From Clostridia bacterium (GTDB lineage: Bacteria; Bacillota; Clostridia; Oscillospirales; CAG-272): a stretch of DNA of 42,591 nucleotides. Under the pieces are notes generated by a model. The model was not told the DNA's origin, searched no databases, and was given only the letters and a program-made list of their open reading frames with translations. Shown in pieces: positions 35,307 through 42,591 of the stretch. Position 1 is the first letter of the stretch. Each line of letters opens with the position of its first letter. The translations under genes were made by a program, and so were the position numbers. The stretch is taken from positions 1 through 42,591 of the forward strand of contig JAGAPG010000024.1 of NCBI GenBank assembly GCA_017623355.1. Reading direction: 5' to 3'.

Positions 35307-36365
35307 TTAAATATTTTGACTTGAAATAAATACGGTAAAGACAGAGCCCTTGCCAAGCTCGCTTGAAACTGAAATTTTTCCGCCGAGAATGTCGATAACC
35401 TTTTTTACAAGCGCAAGCCCAAGGCCGTTGCCCTCGCCTGAATGAGAGGTATCTCCCTGATAGAATTTATCGAAGATATGCTCTCCGATATCCTTTGAAA
35501 TACCGCACCCCGTGTCGCTTATTTTAACGGTAGCTCCGCCGTCACATTCCGTGAGGCTTATAGCTACGGTTCCGCCCTCGGGCGTGAACTTTATTGCGTT
35601 GGAGATGAGATTATTCCATATGATCTCGGTATAAGAGGGCGATGAGATAACGGACACAGGGTCAAGCTCCGCCTCTATATTAAGCATTTTTTTATCTATT
35701 ATGCTTTCAAATGCGATTATACATTCCTCAAGCTGAGTGTCGAGGCGAACACGCGACATCTCTATTAAAGACTCGTTGTTTTCGAGCCTGCTGAGCTTCA
35801 AAATATTGCTGACAAGATCGGTGAGACGCTGTGTTGCATCAACGACTGTTTTTGCGTACCCCGTGCGTGTTTTTTCATCAATATCAGGCTCTTGCATAAG
35901 CGTAACGTAGCTTCTGATTATTGAAAGAGGAGTTTTTATTTCGTGAGAGATGTTCGATATAAAATCGTTTTTCATCATTTCGCTCTTTTTAAGCTCCGCG
36001 GCAAGCATATTTATATTATCCGTAATAAGATCGTAGCTATCGTAATAGCCGTAGCTGTGCATAGGGGAGAGGTATACGGAAAAATCGCCCTTCGCCATTT
36101 TTTCGGTAGCTGCAAGTATTTTTTCAACGGGCGTGTCGACGGTTATTTTTCGTCTTATCACATCGGCAAGCGTGAAGAGTGTCGATAAAAACACTATAAC
36201 GAGGAGCATAACCGCGCTTATTACCCAATAATTTTCCTCGGCTTTTTTAGATACGACCCCGTAAAAAAGCAGGGCAACGGTAACGATTGCGGATACAGTG
36301 AGAAAAACGATAACGTGTCCAAAAAAAACGCTAAGAGGATGTCTTTTGTTCGAGCGTTGCTTCAT
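35307..36365 (-). CDS. Sensor histidine kinase with minimal external loop
   Basis: The protein has 352 residues. Two membrane segments (about 14-37 and 47-68) are joined by only about 10 residues, as in intramembrane-sensing kinases. A HAMP-like linker (ILAATEKMAKGDFSVYL) is followed by the HisKA dimerisation helix with the phospho-acceptor in FISNISHEIKTPLS (His about 141). The ATPase domain follows, with the N box WNNLISNAIKF, G1 KISDTGCGI and G2 GNGLGLALVKKV. Its start overlaps the response regulator's stop (ATGA), so the two are coupled. Confidence 0.95.
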   Translation of the reverse strand: MKQRSNKRHPLSVFFGHVIVFLTVSAIVTVALLFYGVVSKKAEENYWVISAVMLLVIVFLSTLFTLADVIRRKITVDTPVEKILAATEKMAKGDFSVYLSPMHSYGYYDSYDLITDNINMLAAELKKSEMMKNDFISNISHEIKTPLSIIRSYVTLMQEPDIDEKTRTGYAKTVVDATQRLTDLVSNILKLSRLENNESLIEMSRVRLDTQLEECIIAFESIIDKKMLNIEAELDPVSVISSPSYTEIIWNNLISNAIKFTPEGGTVAISLTECDGGATVKISDTGCGISKDIGEHIFDKFYQGDTSHSGEGNGLGLALVKKVIDILGGKISVSSELGKGSVFTVFISSQNI

Positions 36366-37033
36366 TTTAATACCGCCTTGTAGCCGAGACCGTGAACTGT
36401 CTGTATCTCAAAGCCGTCACACTCCGCCGTCTTTTCGCGAAGCTTTGACATATAAACGTCGACCGTGCGCGAGGTCGCAGAGGAATCGTAATCCCAGAAC
36501 TCCTCCATAAGCGACGAGCGCGTGAAGGTCTTTTTAGGATAGGAAAGAAGCTTAAACAGAATATCAAATTCGCGCACAGTGAGCGATATTTCCTTGCCGT
36601 TAACGTAAGCCGTGCGCTCCTCGGTGTTCATTTTGAAGTTCCCTATGCTGATCTGCTTTTCGGTTTCTATTTTCGCACGGCGAAGGATTGCGTTTATTTT
36701 CATAATAAGAACGTCAATATCAAACGGCTTTTCGATATAATCGTCAATGCCGAGCTTGTAGCCGAGCATTTTTGATATTTTATCGTCCTTTGCCGACATA
36801 AAGAGGATAGGAATATCCTTGTCCATAGCGCGAACGCTTTCCGCAAGCGCAAAGCCGTCGATATGAGGCATCATAATGTCACTGATTATCATTTGGAAGC
36901 GGTTTTTTTCTATCTCGGAAAGAGCCTCCTTTCCGTTGTAGCAGGATTTCACCTCGTAGCCTATATCGCGGAGTCTCATGCTTACAAGCGAATTAAGAGC
37001 TCTGTCGTCCTCTGCAATAAGAATTTTAACCAT
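36362..37033 (-). CDS. OmpR/PhoB-family response regulator
   Basis: The protein has 223 residues from the ATG at 37033 (MVKILIAEDD), with GAGGG upstream. The receiver domain has the acidic pair EDD (about 8-10), the phospho-acceptor Asp in MIISDIMMPHIDG (about 52) and Lys in IEKPFD (about 102). The winged-helix DNA-binding domain (about 130-222) contains LTVREFDILFKLL, RSSLMEEFWDYD and RTVDVYMSKLREK. It is the first gene of the operon. Target promoters are unknown. Confidence 0.96.
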   Translation of the reverse strand: MVKILIAEDDRALNSLVSMRLRDIGYEVKSCYNGKEALSEIEKNRFQMIISDIMMPHIDGFALAESVRAMDKDIPILFMSAKDDKISKMLGYKLGIDDYIEKPFDIDVLIMKINAILRRAKIETEKQISIGNFKMNTEERTAYVNGKEISLTVREFDILFKLLSYPKKTFTRSSLMEEFWDYDSSATSRTVDVYMSKLREKTAECDGFEIQTVHGLGYKAVLK

Positions 37034-37058
37034 ACCATCCCTCGCTTTCTTCAATTCT

Positions 37059-37087
37059 ATTTTAATATATAATTATTATGTTTGCAA
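37059..37087 (-). promoter_or_regulatory. Promoter of the two-component operon
   Basis: TTGCAA (37082-37087) and TAAAAT (37059-37064) are separated by 17 bp on the minus strand, about 25 bases before the start. Confidence 0.72.
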
Positions 37088-37176
37088 GTGATTTTTAATT
37101 TGTGAACTGTTTGTAAATCTTCCTTCTGAGATTTTTTAATTGTGGCAGGCATTAAATCGAATCGACTTGATTTTGC

Positions 37177-37212
37177 AAAAAAAGAGCAAATGCAATTTCG
37201 CATTTGCTCTTA
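37177..37212 (-). terminator. Terminator of the decarboxylase operon
   Basis: The 12-bp stem AAGAGCAAATGC / GCATTTGCTCTT is followed on the minus strand by TTTTTT. Confidence 0.93.
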
Positions 37213-37217
37213 AAATA

Positions 37218-38615
37218 TTACTGATGGAATTCAACGAAAAGCTCGCGTACTGCGTTGGGATCAGCCTTAGGCTTATCGCGCTCAGCCAAGAACTTGGGAG
37301 CAACCTGAGGGAAGAGCGCGCAGGAGAGAACGTCCTCGTCGCATTTTGTGATGTCAGCAAACTCTGCACGATACTTATCAAGCTCGGGCTCAAGCTTATC
37401 AGCAGGACGGCAGGTGATAACCTCATCGTCGCCGATAGCCTTCTTACGAACATCCTCGTTTACCTCTCCGGGAAGCATACCGTACTCACCGCGGAGCAAC
37501 GCCTTGGATTCCTTTGTGATCATTTTGTATCTTTCGCCTGCCAATACGTTAAGAACCGCTTGGCTTCCTACGATCTGGCTCGTAGGAGTAACGAGAGGCG
37601 GATAACCGAAGTCCTTACGAACTCTCGGAACCTCAGCCAAAACCTCGTAATACTTATCCTCAGCCTTAGCCTGCTTAAGCTGTGAAATAAGGTTAGAGAG
37701 CATTCCGCCGGGAACCTGATAAAGAAGCGTGTTGGGATCAACATTAAGCACCTTGGGATCAAGAGAGCCCTGCTCCTTGAGCTTTGAGGCAACCTTTCTG
37801 AAGTAAGCAGCCGCATCGCTGAGATCCTCAAGCCTTATACCTGTTTCGTACTCACCGCTGTTGTTAAGAGTAGCAACCATAGCCTCTGTTGAGGGCTGAG
37901 AAGTACCGTTAGCAAGAGGAGAGAGCGCGCAGTCAACGATATCAACGCCTGCTTGAATAGCCATAAGATACGTCATATCGCCCGTACCCGTGGTGTTGTG
38001 AGTGTGAAGGTGAATCGGAACCTTAACCTTTTCCTTGAGCGCCTTAACGAGTGAGTAAGCGTCGTATGGAAGAAGAAGGTTAGCCATATCCTTTATACAA
38101 ATGGTATCAGCGCCCATTTCCTCAAGCTTGCAAGCGAGATCAACGAAATACTTTTCGTTATGAACGGGGCTTACGGTATAGCTGATAGCCGCCTCGCAGT
38201 GACCGCCGTATTTCTTTGTAGCCTTAATAGCGGTCTCCATATTACGGGGATCGTTAAGAGCGTCGAATATACGGATAACGTCGATACCGTTTTCAATAGA
38301 TTTCTTTACGAATGCTTCAACAACGTCGTCGGCGTAGTGCTTGTATCCGAGAAGATTTTGTCCGCGAAGGAGCATTTGAAGCTTCGTATTGGGCATAGCC
38401 TTTTTAAGAGCGCGAAGTCTTTCCCACGGATCCTCGCCAAGGAAACGCATACACGAATCAAACGTAGCGCCGCCCCAGCACTCAAGTGACCAATAGCCTG
38501 CCTTGTCGAGCATTTCGCAAGCGGGGAGCATATCCTCGATTCTCATACGCGTAGCCGCTTGGGATTGGTGAGCGTCACGCAATATAGTATCTGTTATGTA
38601 AACTTTTTTAGCCAT
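37218..38615 (-). CDS. oadA: Oxaloacetate decarboxylase alpha subunit (carboxyltransferase)
   Basis: The protein has 465 residues with an AAAGGA site. The TIM-barrel domain has ITDTILRDAHQSQAATRM (about 7-24), RIFDALND and the carbamylated-Lys region CIKDMANLL (about 170). The metal-binding HLHTHNTTG and a PYC/OadA-type C-terminal domain follow. It moves CO2 from oxaloacetate to biotin. It ends without a biotinyl domain, because the carrier is encoded separately at 39843-40199. A pyruvate carboxylase B-type or methylmalonyl-CoA-related role is less likely given the sodium-pump subunits alongside. Confidence 0.94.
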   Translation of the reverse strand: MAKKVYITDTILRDAHQSQAATRMRIEDMLPACEMLDKAGYWSLECWGGATFDSCMRFLGEDPWERLRALKKAMPNTKLQMLLRGQNLLGYKHYADDVVEAFVKKSIENGIDVIRIFDALNDPRNMETAIKATKKYGGHCEAAISYTVSPVHNEKYFVDLACKLEEMGADTICIKDMANLLLPYDAYSLVKALKEKVKVPIHLHTHNTTGTGDMTYLMAIQAGVDIVDCALSPLANGTSQPSTEAMVATLNNSGEYETGIRLEDLSDAAAYFRKVASKLKEQGSLDPKVLNVDPNTLLYQVPGGMLSNLISQLKQAKAEDKYYEVLAEVPRVRKDFGYPPLVTPTSQIVGSQAVLNVLAGERYKMITKESKALLRGEYGMLPGEVNEDVRKKAIGDDEVITCRPADKLEPELDKYRAEFADITKCDEDVLSCALFPQVAPKFLAERDKPKADPNAVRELFVEFHQ

Positions 38616-38632
38616 TTTGATTTATCCTTTCA

Positions 38633-39826
38633 TTAAGCTCCGAAGAGAGCGAGCAATACGCCTGCCGCAATTGCAGATCCGATAACGCCTGCAACGTTCG
38701 GGCCCATAGCGTGCATAAGAAGGAAGTTTCCGGGGTCTTCCTCTTGGCCGACCTTCTGAGAAACTCTTGCCGCCATAGGAACTGCGCTAACGCCTGCAGA
38801 GCCGATAAGCGGATTGATCTTTTTACCCTCGGGCAAGAATACGTTCATAAGCTTTGCAATAAGAACGCCTGCTGCGGTAGCAACGCCGAAAGCAACGACG
38901 CCCATTACGATTATAAGAATTGTTTCGCCGTCAAGGAACGTATCCGCAACCGCAGTTGCACCAACGGAAATACCGAGGAATACGGTAACGATATTCATAA
39001 GCTCGTTTTGAACCGTCTTGGAAAGACGCTCCGTAACCCCACATTCTTTAAGAAGGTTACCGAACATAAGTGAGCCAACAAGCGGAGCTGCGCTCGGAAC
39101 TATAAGAGAAACGAAGATCGTAACGATTATGGGGAAGCATATCTTTTGTGTTTTTGAAACGGGGCGAAGCGCGGGCATTCTGATAGCGCGCTCCTTTTTT
39201 GTTGTGAGAGCCTTCATAATAGGAGGCTGGATAACGGGCACGAGCGCCATATACGAGTAAGCCGCAATAGCGATAGGACCGAGCTTTTCGGGAGCTAACT
39301 TCGACGTAAGGAAGATAGCTGTAGGACCGTCAGCACCGCCTATGATACCGATAGATGCAGCAACCTCGGGAGTGAAGAATATGCTTGCTACAAGGAATGT
39401 AGCAAAAATACCTACCTGTGCCGCAGCGCCGAGAATAAGGCTCTTCGGATTTGCGAGAAGCGGACCGAAGTCAGTCATCGCGCCAACGCCGATGAATATG
39501 ATACACGGATAAATACCGAGCTTAACGCCGAGATAAAGCACGTCGATAAGACCTGCTGCGCCACTGCCGAGCATTTCCCAATGAACGTGACCGCCCTCGT
39601 AAAATTCGGGGTGATAGATGTCAGCACCGGGAAGGTTTGCAAGGAGCATACCTATTGCGATAGGGAGCAAGAGAAGCGGCTCGAATTTCTTTACTATGGC
39701 AAGATAGCAAAGAACGCAAGCAACGAGTATCATTACGATATTGCCCCAATTGAAGGTGCTATCCTCGAAAAACTTCGCAAAGCCGGTCTGAAGCCAGAAG
39801 TTTTTAAGTGTTTCTATAAATTTCAT
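38633..39826 (-). CDS. oadB: Sodium-translocating decarboxylase beta subunit
   Basis: The protein has 397 residues with a GCGAGG site. It is an integral membrane protein with about nine to eleven segments. The signature [15 protein letters not shown] (about 157-171) contains the essential Asp of sodium pumps, and [16 protein letters not shown] lies near the C-terminus. It decarboxylates carboxybiotin and exports Na+, conserving energy from fermentation. The N-terminal 25 residues are amphipathic, as in other beta subunits. Confidence 0.95.
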   Translation of the reverse strand: MKFIETLKNFWLQTGFAKFFEDSTFNWGNIVMILVACVLCYLAIVKKFEPLLLLPIAIGMLLANLPGADIYHPEFYEGGHVHWEMLGSGAAGLIDVLYLGVKLGIYPCIIFIGVGAMTDFGPLLANPKSLILGAAAQVGIFATFLVASIFFTPEVAASIGIIGGADGPTAIFLTSKLAPEKLGPIAIAAYSYMALVPVIQPPIMKALTTKKERAIRMPALRPVSKTQKICFPIIVTIFVSLIVPSAAPLVGSLMFGNLLKECGVTERLSKTVQNELMNIVTVFLGISVGATAVADTFLDGETILIIVMGVVAFGVATAAGVLIAKLMNVFLPEGKKINPLIGSAGVSAVPMAARVSQKVGQEEDPGNFLLMHAMGPNVAGVIGSAIAAGVLLALFGA

Positions 39827-39842
39827 TGTTTCTTAGCCTCGC

Positions 39843-40199
39843 TTATGCAAGAGTGCAAAGAGTTGTGCCTGCTTCAACAGAAGCGCCTGCGTTTACGTTT
39901 ACGGAAGAAACCGTTCCGTCTTGGGGAGCCATGATTTCGTTTTCCATCTTCATAGCCTCAAGAACCATAAGCACGTCGCCCTTCTTAACGGCTTGACCGT
40001 TTGCAACGTTTACCTTAAGAATAGTGCCGGGCATAGGAGCGCTGATTGTAACGCTGCCCTGTGAGCCGGGATTTGCGGGAGCTGCGGGAGCAGCTGCAGG
40101 AGCGGGAGCAGCCACGGGAGCTTTAATATCCGCCTTGTCAATAACCTCGAGTGTTATTTCATAAACATTTCCGTTAACATTAACCTTGTAAGCTTTCAT
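39843..40199 (-). CDS. Biotin carboxyl carrier protein of the decarboxylase
   Basis: The protein has 118 residues with an AGAGG site. A short N-terminal part ([21 protein letters not shown]) is followed by an Ala/Pro linker (about 29-45) and a biotinyl domain. The attachment lysine lies in VLEAMKMEN (about residue 84). It carries CO2 between the alpha and beta subunits as a free-standing protein. Confidence 0.95.
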   Translation of the reverse strand: MKAYKVNVNGNVYEITLEVIDKADIKAPVAAPAPAAAPAAPANPGSQGSVTISAPMPGTILKVNVANGQAVKKGDVLMVLEAMKMENEIMAPQDGTVSSVNVNAGASVEAGTTLCTLA

Positions 40200-40220
40200 T
40201 TTTCATACCTCTTTCGTAAA

Positions 40221-40541
40221 TTAAAGTTTTTTGAATGATACAACGCGTATAGCGGAGATATCAGTTCCGTTTTCCTCAGCTACTGCTGCGCATACTGCTG
40301 CTACTATTTCTTCGCAGTTTTCGATGGGAGCACTTGCTGCGGGTGCGCTCACTGCGGGGGCAGGGGCGGCTTTCTGTGCGGGCTTCTTGCTCTCGATAGC
40401 CGCAACTATTCTATTCATAAGCTCGATAATTCCTATAATGCATATAAGCCCTACAAAAACTACCGCAATACCTATGACGCAGCCGACGATCGTATCGGAG
40501 GTGACGCCCTTCTCGCTTAATAAAAGCAAGCTTTTCAACAT
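40221..40541 (-). CDS. oadG: Decarboxylase gamma subunit (OadG family)
   Basis: The protein has 106 residues with an AGGAG site. It has one membrane segment (about 17-42), an Ala/Pro-rich linker and a C-terminal acidic helix (EEIVAAVCAAVAEENG) ending IRVVSFKKL. The layout is that of OadG, which assembles the complex and binds Zn2+ in characterised pumps. It is the first gene of the operon. Sequence is weakly conserved in this family, so the assignment rests on layout and neighbours. Confidence 0.88.
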   Translation of the reverse strand: MLKSLLLLSEKGVTSDTIVGCVIGIAVVFVGLICIIGIIELMNRIVAAIESKKPAQKAAPAPAVSAPAASAPIENCEEIVAAVCAAVAEENGTDISAIRVVSFKKL

Positions 40542-40646
40542 AGATTTTCACTCCTTATTTTAAAAGATCCCAAAGGATCTTGATTTACTTTTCGAGAAGG
40601 CTCGGCGTTTACAGAAGCATCACCGAAAAAGCACTTCTCGGTTTCA

Positions 40647-40675
40647 ATTCTATCACATTTTGTCACTTCTGTAAA
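40647..40675 (-). promoter_or_regulatory. Promoter of the decarboxylase operon
   Basis: TTTACA (40670-40675) and TAGAAT (40647-40652) are separated by 17 bp. This gives a leader of about 100 nt before oadG. Confidence 0.78.
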
Positions 40676-40921
40676 GTGCTTTTGACAAAATTCTATAAAT
40701 TAAAAATATTGATTTAAAATAAATTACGCGCATAAGCACTTTAAAGCCTTGCCTCTCACCCCTTGAAAAAATTTTTGTCGCAAATTTATCATTAGACAAA
40801 TTCCTTGCTTTTTTTCAAGAAAAAGGCTGAATTTTCGGCGTTTTGCACAATTTTGTTTCCTCTTTCAAAAAAATATTTATTATATATGTTTAAAAAATAT
40901 TTAAAAAATTTTAAAATTTTA

Positions 40922-40950
40922 TTGACAAAAAATATATAATATGATATTAT
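40922..40950 (+). promoter_or_regulatory. Promoter of the MgsA-like gene
   Basis: TTGACA (40922-40927) and TATTAT (40945-40950) are separated by 17 bp. The start codon lies about 52 bases after the -10. Confidence 0.78.
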
Positions 40951-41002
40951 TTAAATGGAACTTTGCGTAAACTGTATATTAGATATTTGGAGGTGAGTTG
41001 AT

Positions 41003-41440
41003 TTGGAAATTGCAATTGTTGCAGATGATACCAAAAAAGAACTTATAACACAGCTTTGCATAGCGTATTGCGGAATTTTAAGCAAGCACACTATTTGCGC
41101 TACGGCAACGACCGGCGCGTATATTTCCGAAGCCACAGGATTGAGAATAGAAAAGCTTCTATCAGGCTCTCTCGGCGGAGAACAGCAGATAGCCTCTCGT
41201 ATCTCCTTTGACGAGATAGACGCTCTATTTTATTTCCGTTCGACCACTCCTCGCGCGGAAGCGAGCCTTAGTGAGCAGAATCTTCTTCGTCTTTGCGACG
41301 TTCACAACGTTCCCGTTGCAACCAATATAGCGACCGCCGAAATAATAATAATGGCGATAGAGCGCGGAGAGCTTGATTACCGTGAGTTTATAAATCCGAG
41401 GTCTGAGTACAATTTGCGCCACCGCAAATTTGAATACTGA
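41003..41440 (+). CDS. Methylglyoxal synthase-fold protein lacking catalytic residues
   Basis: The protein has 145 residues. The coding frame begins TTGGAAATTG: TTG start with GGAGG upstream (40990-40994). It aligns along its length with MgsA. Against E. coli numbering, Asp20 and Lys23 remain (VADDTKKE), as do the phosphate loop (ATATTG), Gly66 and the core LLRLCDVHNVPVATN. However, His19 is Asp, Asp71 is Glu (GGEQQI), and Asp91, His98 and Asp101 are Ser, Ala and Ser. The enzyme is therefore probably inactive but may still bind a phosphorylated triose-like ligand. It is monocistronic with its own promoter. A true mgsA is present at 26150-26527. Confidence 0.85.
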   Translation: MEIAIVADDTKKELITQLCIAYCGILSKHTICATATTGAYISEATGLRIEKLLSGSLGGEQQIASRISFDEIDALFYFRSTTPRAEASLSEQNLLRLCDVHNVPVATNIATAEIIIMAIERGELDYREFINPRSEYNLRHRKFEY

Positions 41441-41460
41441 TTTCGTCTCCGCTAAACTGC

Positions 41461-41750
41461 GTATTTCTGTGTTGCTACTCGCCGTCGACTTCGACTATCG
41501 CAAAGATAGCCATCAGCCTACCTCGTGCGTTCCGCCTTGAACTACTTGTTTATCGAAGCCGAAATTATTTTAAGACGTGAGGCGAAAGCAAGCCGTGCAT
41601 TTCTGTGTTGCTACTCGCCGTCGACTTCGACTATCGAAAAGATAGTCATCATCCGTCGCCTGCGTTGCGCCTTGAACTACTTGTTTATCGAAGCCGAAAT
41701 TATTTTAAGACGTGAGGCAAAAGCAAATTGCGTATTTCTGTGTTGCGAAC
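41461..41750. repeat. Two tandem 136-bp repeats plus a partial third
   Basis: A unit beginning TATTTCTGTGTTGCTACTCG recurs at 41461, 41597 and (partly) 41732. It includes CTATC/GATAG hairpins and the invariant stretch TTGAACTACTTGTTTATCGA. An 80-codon frame runs through it but merely repeats the unit and has no ribosome binding site. The unit starts about 20 bases after the MgsA-like gene. Function unknown. Confidence 0.85.
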
Positions 41751-41818
41751 GGAATCAATATTAACATTGAAAAGCGAAAAACGCACACAGGGTGAGCTAA
41801 AAAGAAAAAATAATAAAC

Positions 41819-41854
41819 AAACGCCCCTCGGTCAAATCAGCCGAAGGGGCGTTT
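41819..41854 (+). terminator. Intrinsic terminator-like hairpin
   Basis: AAACGCCCCTCGG pairs with CCGAAGGGGCGTTT around an 8-base loop, with one unpaired A, followed by TTTAATCTT. It could terminate the MgsA-like transcript after the repeats. Confidence 0.8.
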
Positions 41855-41924
41855 AATCTTAAACTATCAATATAAAAAGAACCGACAAGTCTTGTAAGAT
41901 AAGAGTGAAGAGTGAAAAAGTAAA

Positions 41925-42007
41925 AAACGACAGGTCGAAACCTGTCGTTTTTTGTGAAGGGGCGATAAAAAAGATATTTTTGCCACTTTTTGTTTGGGTT
42001 TGAACTG
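41925..42007 (+). repeat. Hairpin repeat copy 1
   Basis: ACGACAGGT / ACCTGTCGT hairpin plus TTTTTT, then GTGAAGGGGCGATAAAAAAG, a second hairpin (GGCGA/TTGCC) and GTTTGGGTTTGAACTG. Similar copies lie at 42207-42290 and 42437-42530. Confidence 0.8.
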
Positions 42008-42019
42008 ACGCGTCCAAAT

Positions 42020-42202
42020 CACGCCGAAAGGCGTGTATATCATCAAAACGAAGTTTTGTATATCACCAACACGAAGTGTTGTATATCATCAAGTCGCAGG
42101 GAAAATACACGCTGGAGCGTGATGAGATACAAGGGCGCGATGCGCCCTTGATGATATACACCACGCTTCGCGCGGCGATGATATGCCAAGCCTGCGGCTT
42201 GG
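42020..42202. repeat. Mosaic of short hairpins joined by TATATCATCA linkers
   Basis: Successive perfect hairpins are CACGCC/GGCGTG (42020), CAAAAC/GTTTTG (42044), CAACAC/GTGTTG (42067), CACGC/GCGTG (42108), CAAGGGCGC/GCGCCCTTG (42130) and CCAAGCC/GGCTTGG (42186). The linkers are TATATCATCAA or its reverse complement, and the linker orientation flips around the 42130 hairpin. The stretch is bounded by two copies of the hairpin repeat. Confidence 0.85.
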
Positions 42203-42206
42203 ATAA

Positions 42207-42290
42207 AAAAACGACAGGCGAAACCTGTCGTTTTTTGTGTAAGGGCGATAAAAAAGATATTCTCGCCACTTTTTGTTTGGACTTGAACTG
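42207..42290 (+). repeat. Hairpin repeat copy 2
   Basis: Same layout as copy 1, with ACGACAGG/CCTGTCGT, TTTTTT, GGGCGATAAAAAAGATATTC, a GGCGA/TCGCC pair and TTGAACTG. Confidence 0.8.
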
Positions 42291-42329
42291 TCATGTATTC
42301 GTTTTATAACAAATTGCTTTTCGACTATA

Positions 42330-42436
42330 AGGAGAAAAGCTACATCAGCACCTTTTCACTATTCACTATTACTTATTACTTCCGCCAAAAATCGACAAGG
42401 AATTAGTGAAAAGTGAAGAGTGAAGAAGTAATAAGT
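42330..42436. repeat. Inverted GTGAARA/TTCACT heptad repeats
   Basis: CTTTTCACTATTCACTATTA at 42352 is answered by TTAGTGAAAAGTGAAGAGTG at 42404, so the flanks can pair over a spacer of about 30 bp. The same heptads occur before gyrB (17041) and at 41902. Confidence 0.7.
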
Positions 42437-42530
42437 AAAAATCGACAAGCTTCTGTCGAAACTTGTCGAATTTTTTGTGAAGGGGCGATAAAAAAGATAT
42501 TTTCGCCTTTTTTTGTTTGGGTTTGAACTG
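42437..42530 (+). repeat. Hairpin repeat copy 3
   Basis: TCGACAAG and CTTGTCGA with an internal TTCTGTCGAA, then TTTTTTGTGAAGGGGCGATA, a GGCGA/TCGCC pair and TTTGAACTGTCGCG. The hairpin sequence differs from copies 1 and 2 but still pairs. Confidence 0.78.
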
Positions 42531-42591
42531 TCGCGCCTTTTTACATCGTCTGCGTGACGGGGGCTTGCGATTCTTCCTCGGAAAGCGTTTC

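Larger units (their letters stand above)
40542..41002. other. Divergent control region between oad operon and mgsA-like gene
   Basis: This 461-bp gene-free stretch holds one promoter for each flanking unit (40647-40675 minus, 40922-40950 plus). Between them it is AT-rich with runs of A and T. I see no further hairpin with a T-tract and no recognisable riboswitch. The direct repeat GAAAAAGCACTT / GTAAAGTGCTTTT near 40625-40685 is the only other pattern noted. Confidence 0.6.

Noticed and set aside
42043..42309. Open frames of 68 to 83 codons in the hairpin mosaic
   Set aside because: They consist of the hairpins and linkers themselves, exist on both strands and lack ribosome binding sites.

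Overview
The window is the replication-origin region of a low-to-moderate GC member of the Bacillota, most likely an uncultured gut-type Clostridia. The evidence is the gene order dnaA-dnaN-recF-remB-gyrB-gyrA, the RNase Y-YmdB pair, the sodium-pumping decarboxylase operon of an anaerobe, AGGAGG-type ribosome binding sites and consensus sigma-A promoters. I see no tRNA, rRNA, CRISPR array or intact insertion sequence.

Layout. 1-2613: repeats, a hypothetical gene with an apparently non-AUG start, a small Cys-rich protein on the minus strand, and upstream of it a tandem array of four promoter-structured RNA-terminator units. 2614-4494 (-): a phosphoesterase lipoprotein. 4690-11857 (+): a seven-gene surface polysaccharide operon (initiating phosphoglycosyltransferase, three glycosyltransferases, LicD, EpsG/Wzy-like polymerase, Wzx-like flippase) lying head-on to the inferred replication fork. 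11858-16907 (+): the origin, with DnaA boxes on both sides of dnaA and a DnaA-trio-like unwinding element before dnaN, then recF and remB. 17103-26050 (+): gyrB, gyrA, an anchored unknown protein, recA, recX, rimO, pgsA. 26150-29240 (-): flavin reductase-like protein, GH78-like glycosidase, methylglyoxal synthase. 29492-33941 (+): rny, ymdB, a galactokinase-like GHMP kinase, a YycJ-like metallo-hydrolase. 34020-37033 (-): a two-component system with two membrane proteins. 37218-40541 (-): oxaloacetate decarboxylase-type sodium pump (gamma, biotin carrier, beta, alpha). 41003-41440 (+): a second methylglyoxal synthase-fold protein that has lost its catalytic residues. 41456-42591: tandem repeats and a mosaic of hairpins.

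The most novel-looking system is the RNA array at 1449-2440. Each of four units (period 246-250 bp) has a consensus minus-strand promoter, an RNA of about 155 nt with three nested helices, and a near-identical intrinsic terminator. The helices show compensatory changes between copies. A strong ribosome binding site and ATG follow each terminator. The last unit leads into the Cys-rich protein; two upstream units lead into a 12-codon mini-ORF. I do not recognise this RNA as a known class. Other items worth following up are the pseudo-methylglyoxal synthase, the unusual quinolone-pocket residues of GyrA, an 18-bp near-palindrome shared by the dnaA and polysaccharide leaders, and the 3' hairpin mosaic.
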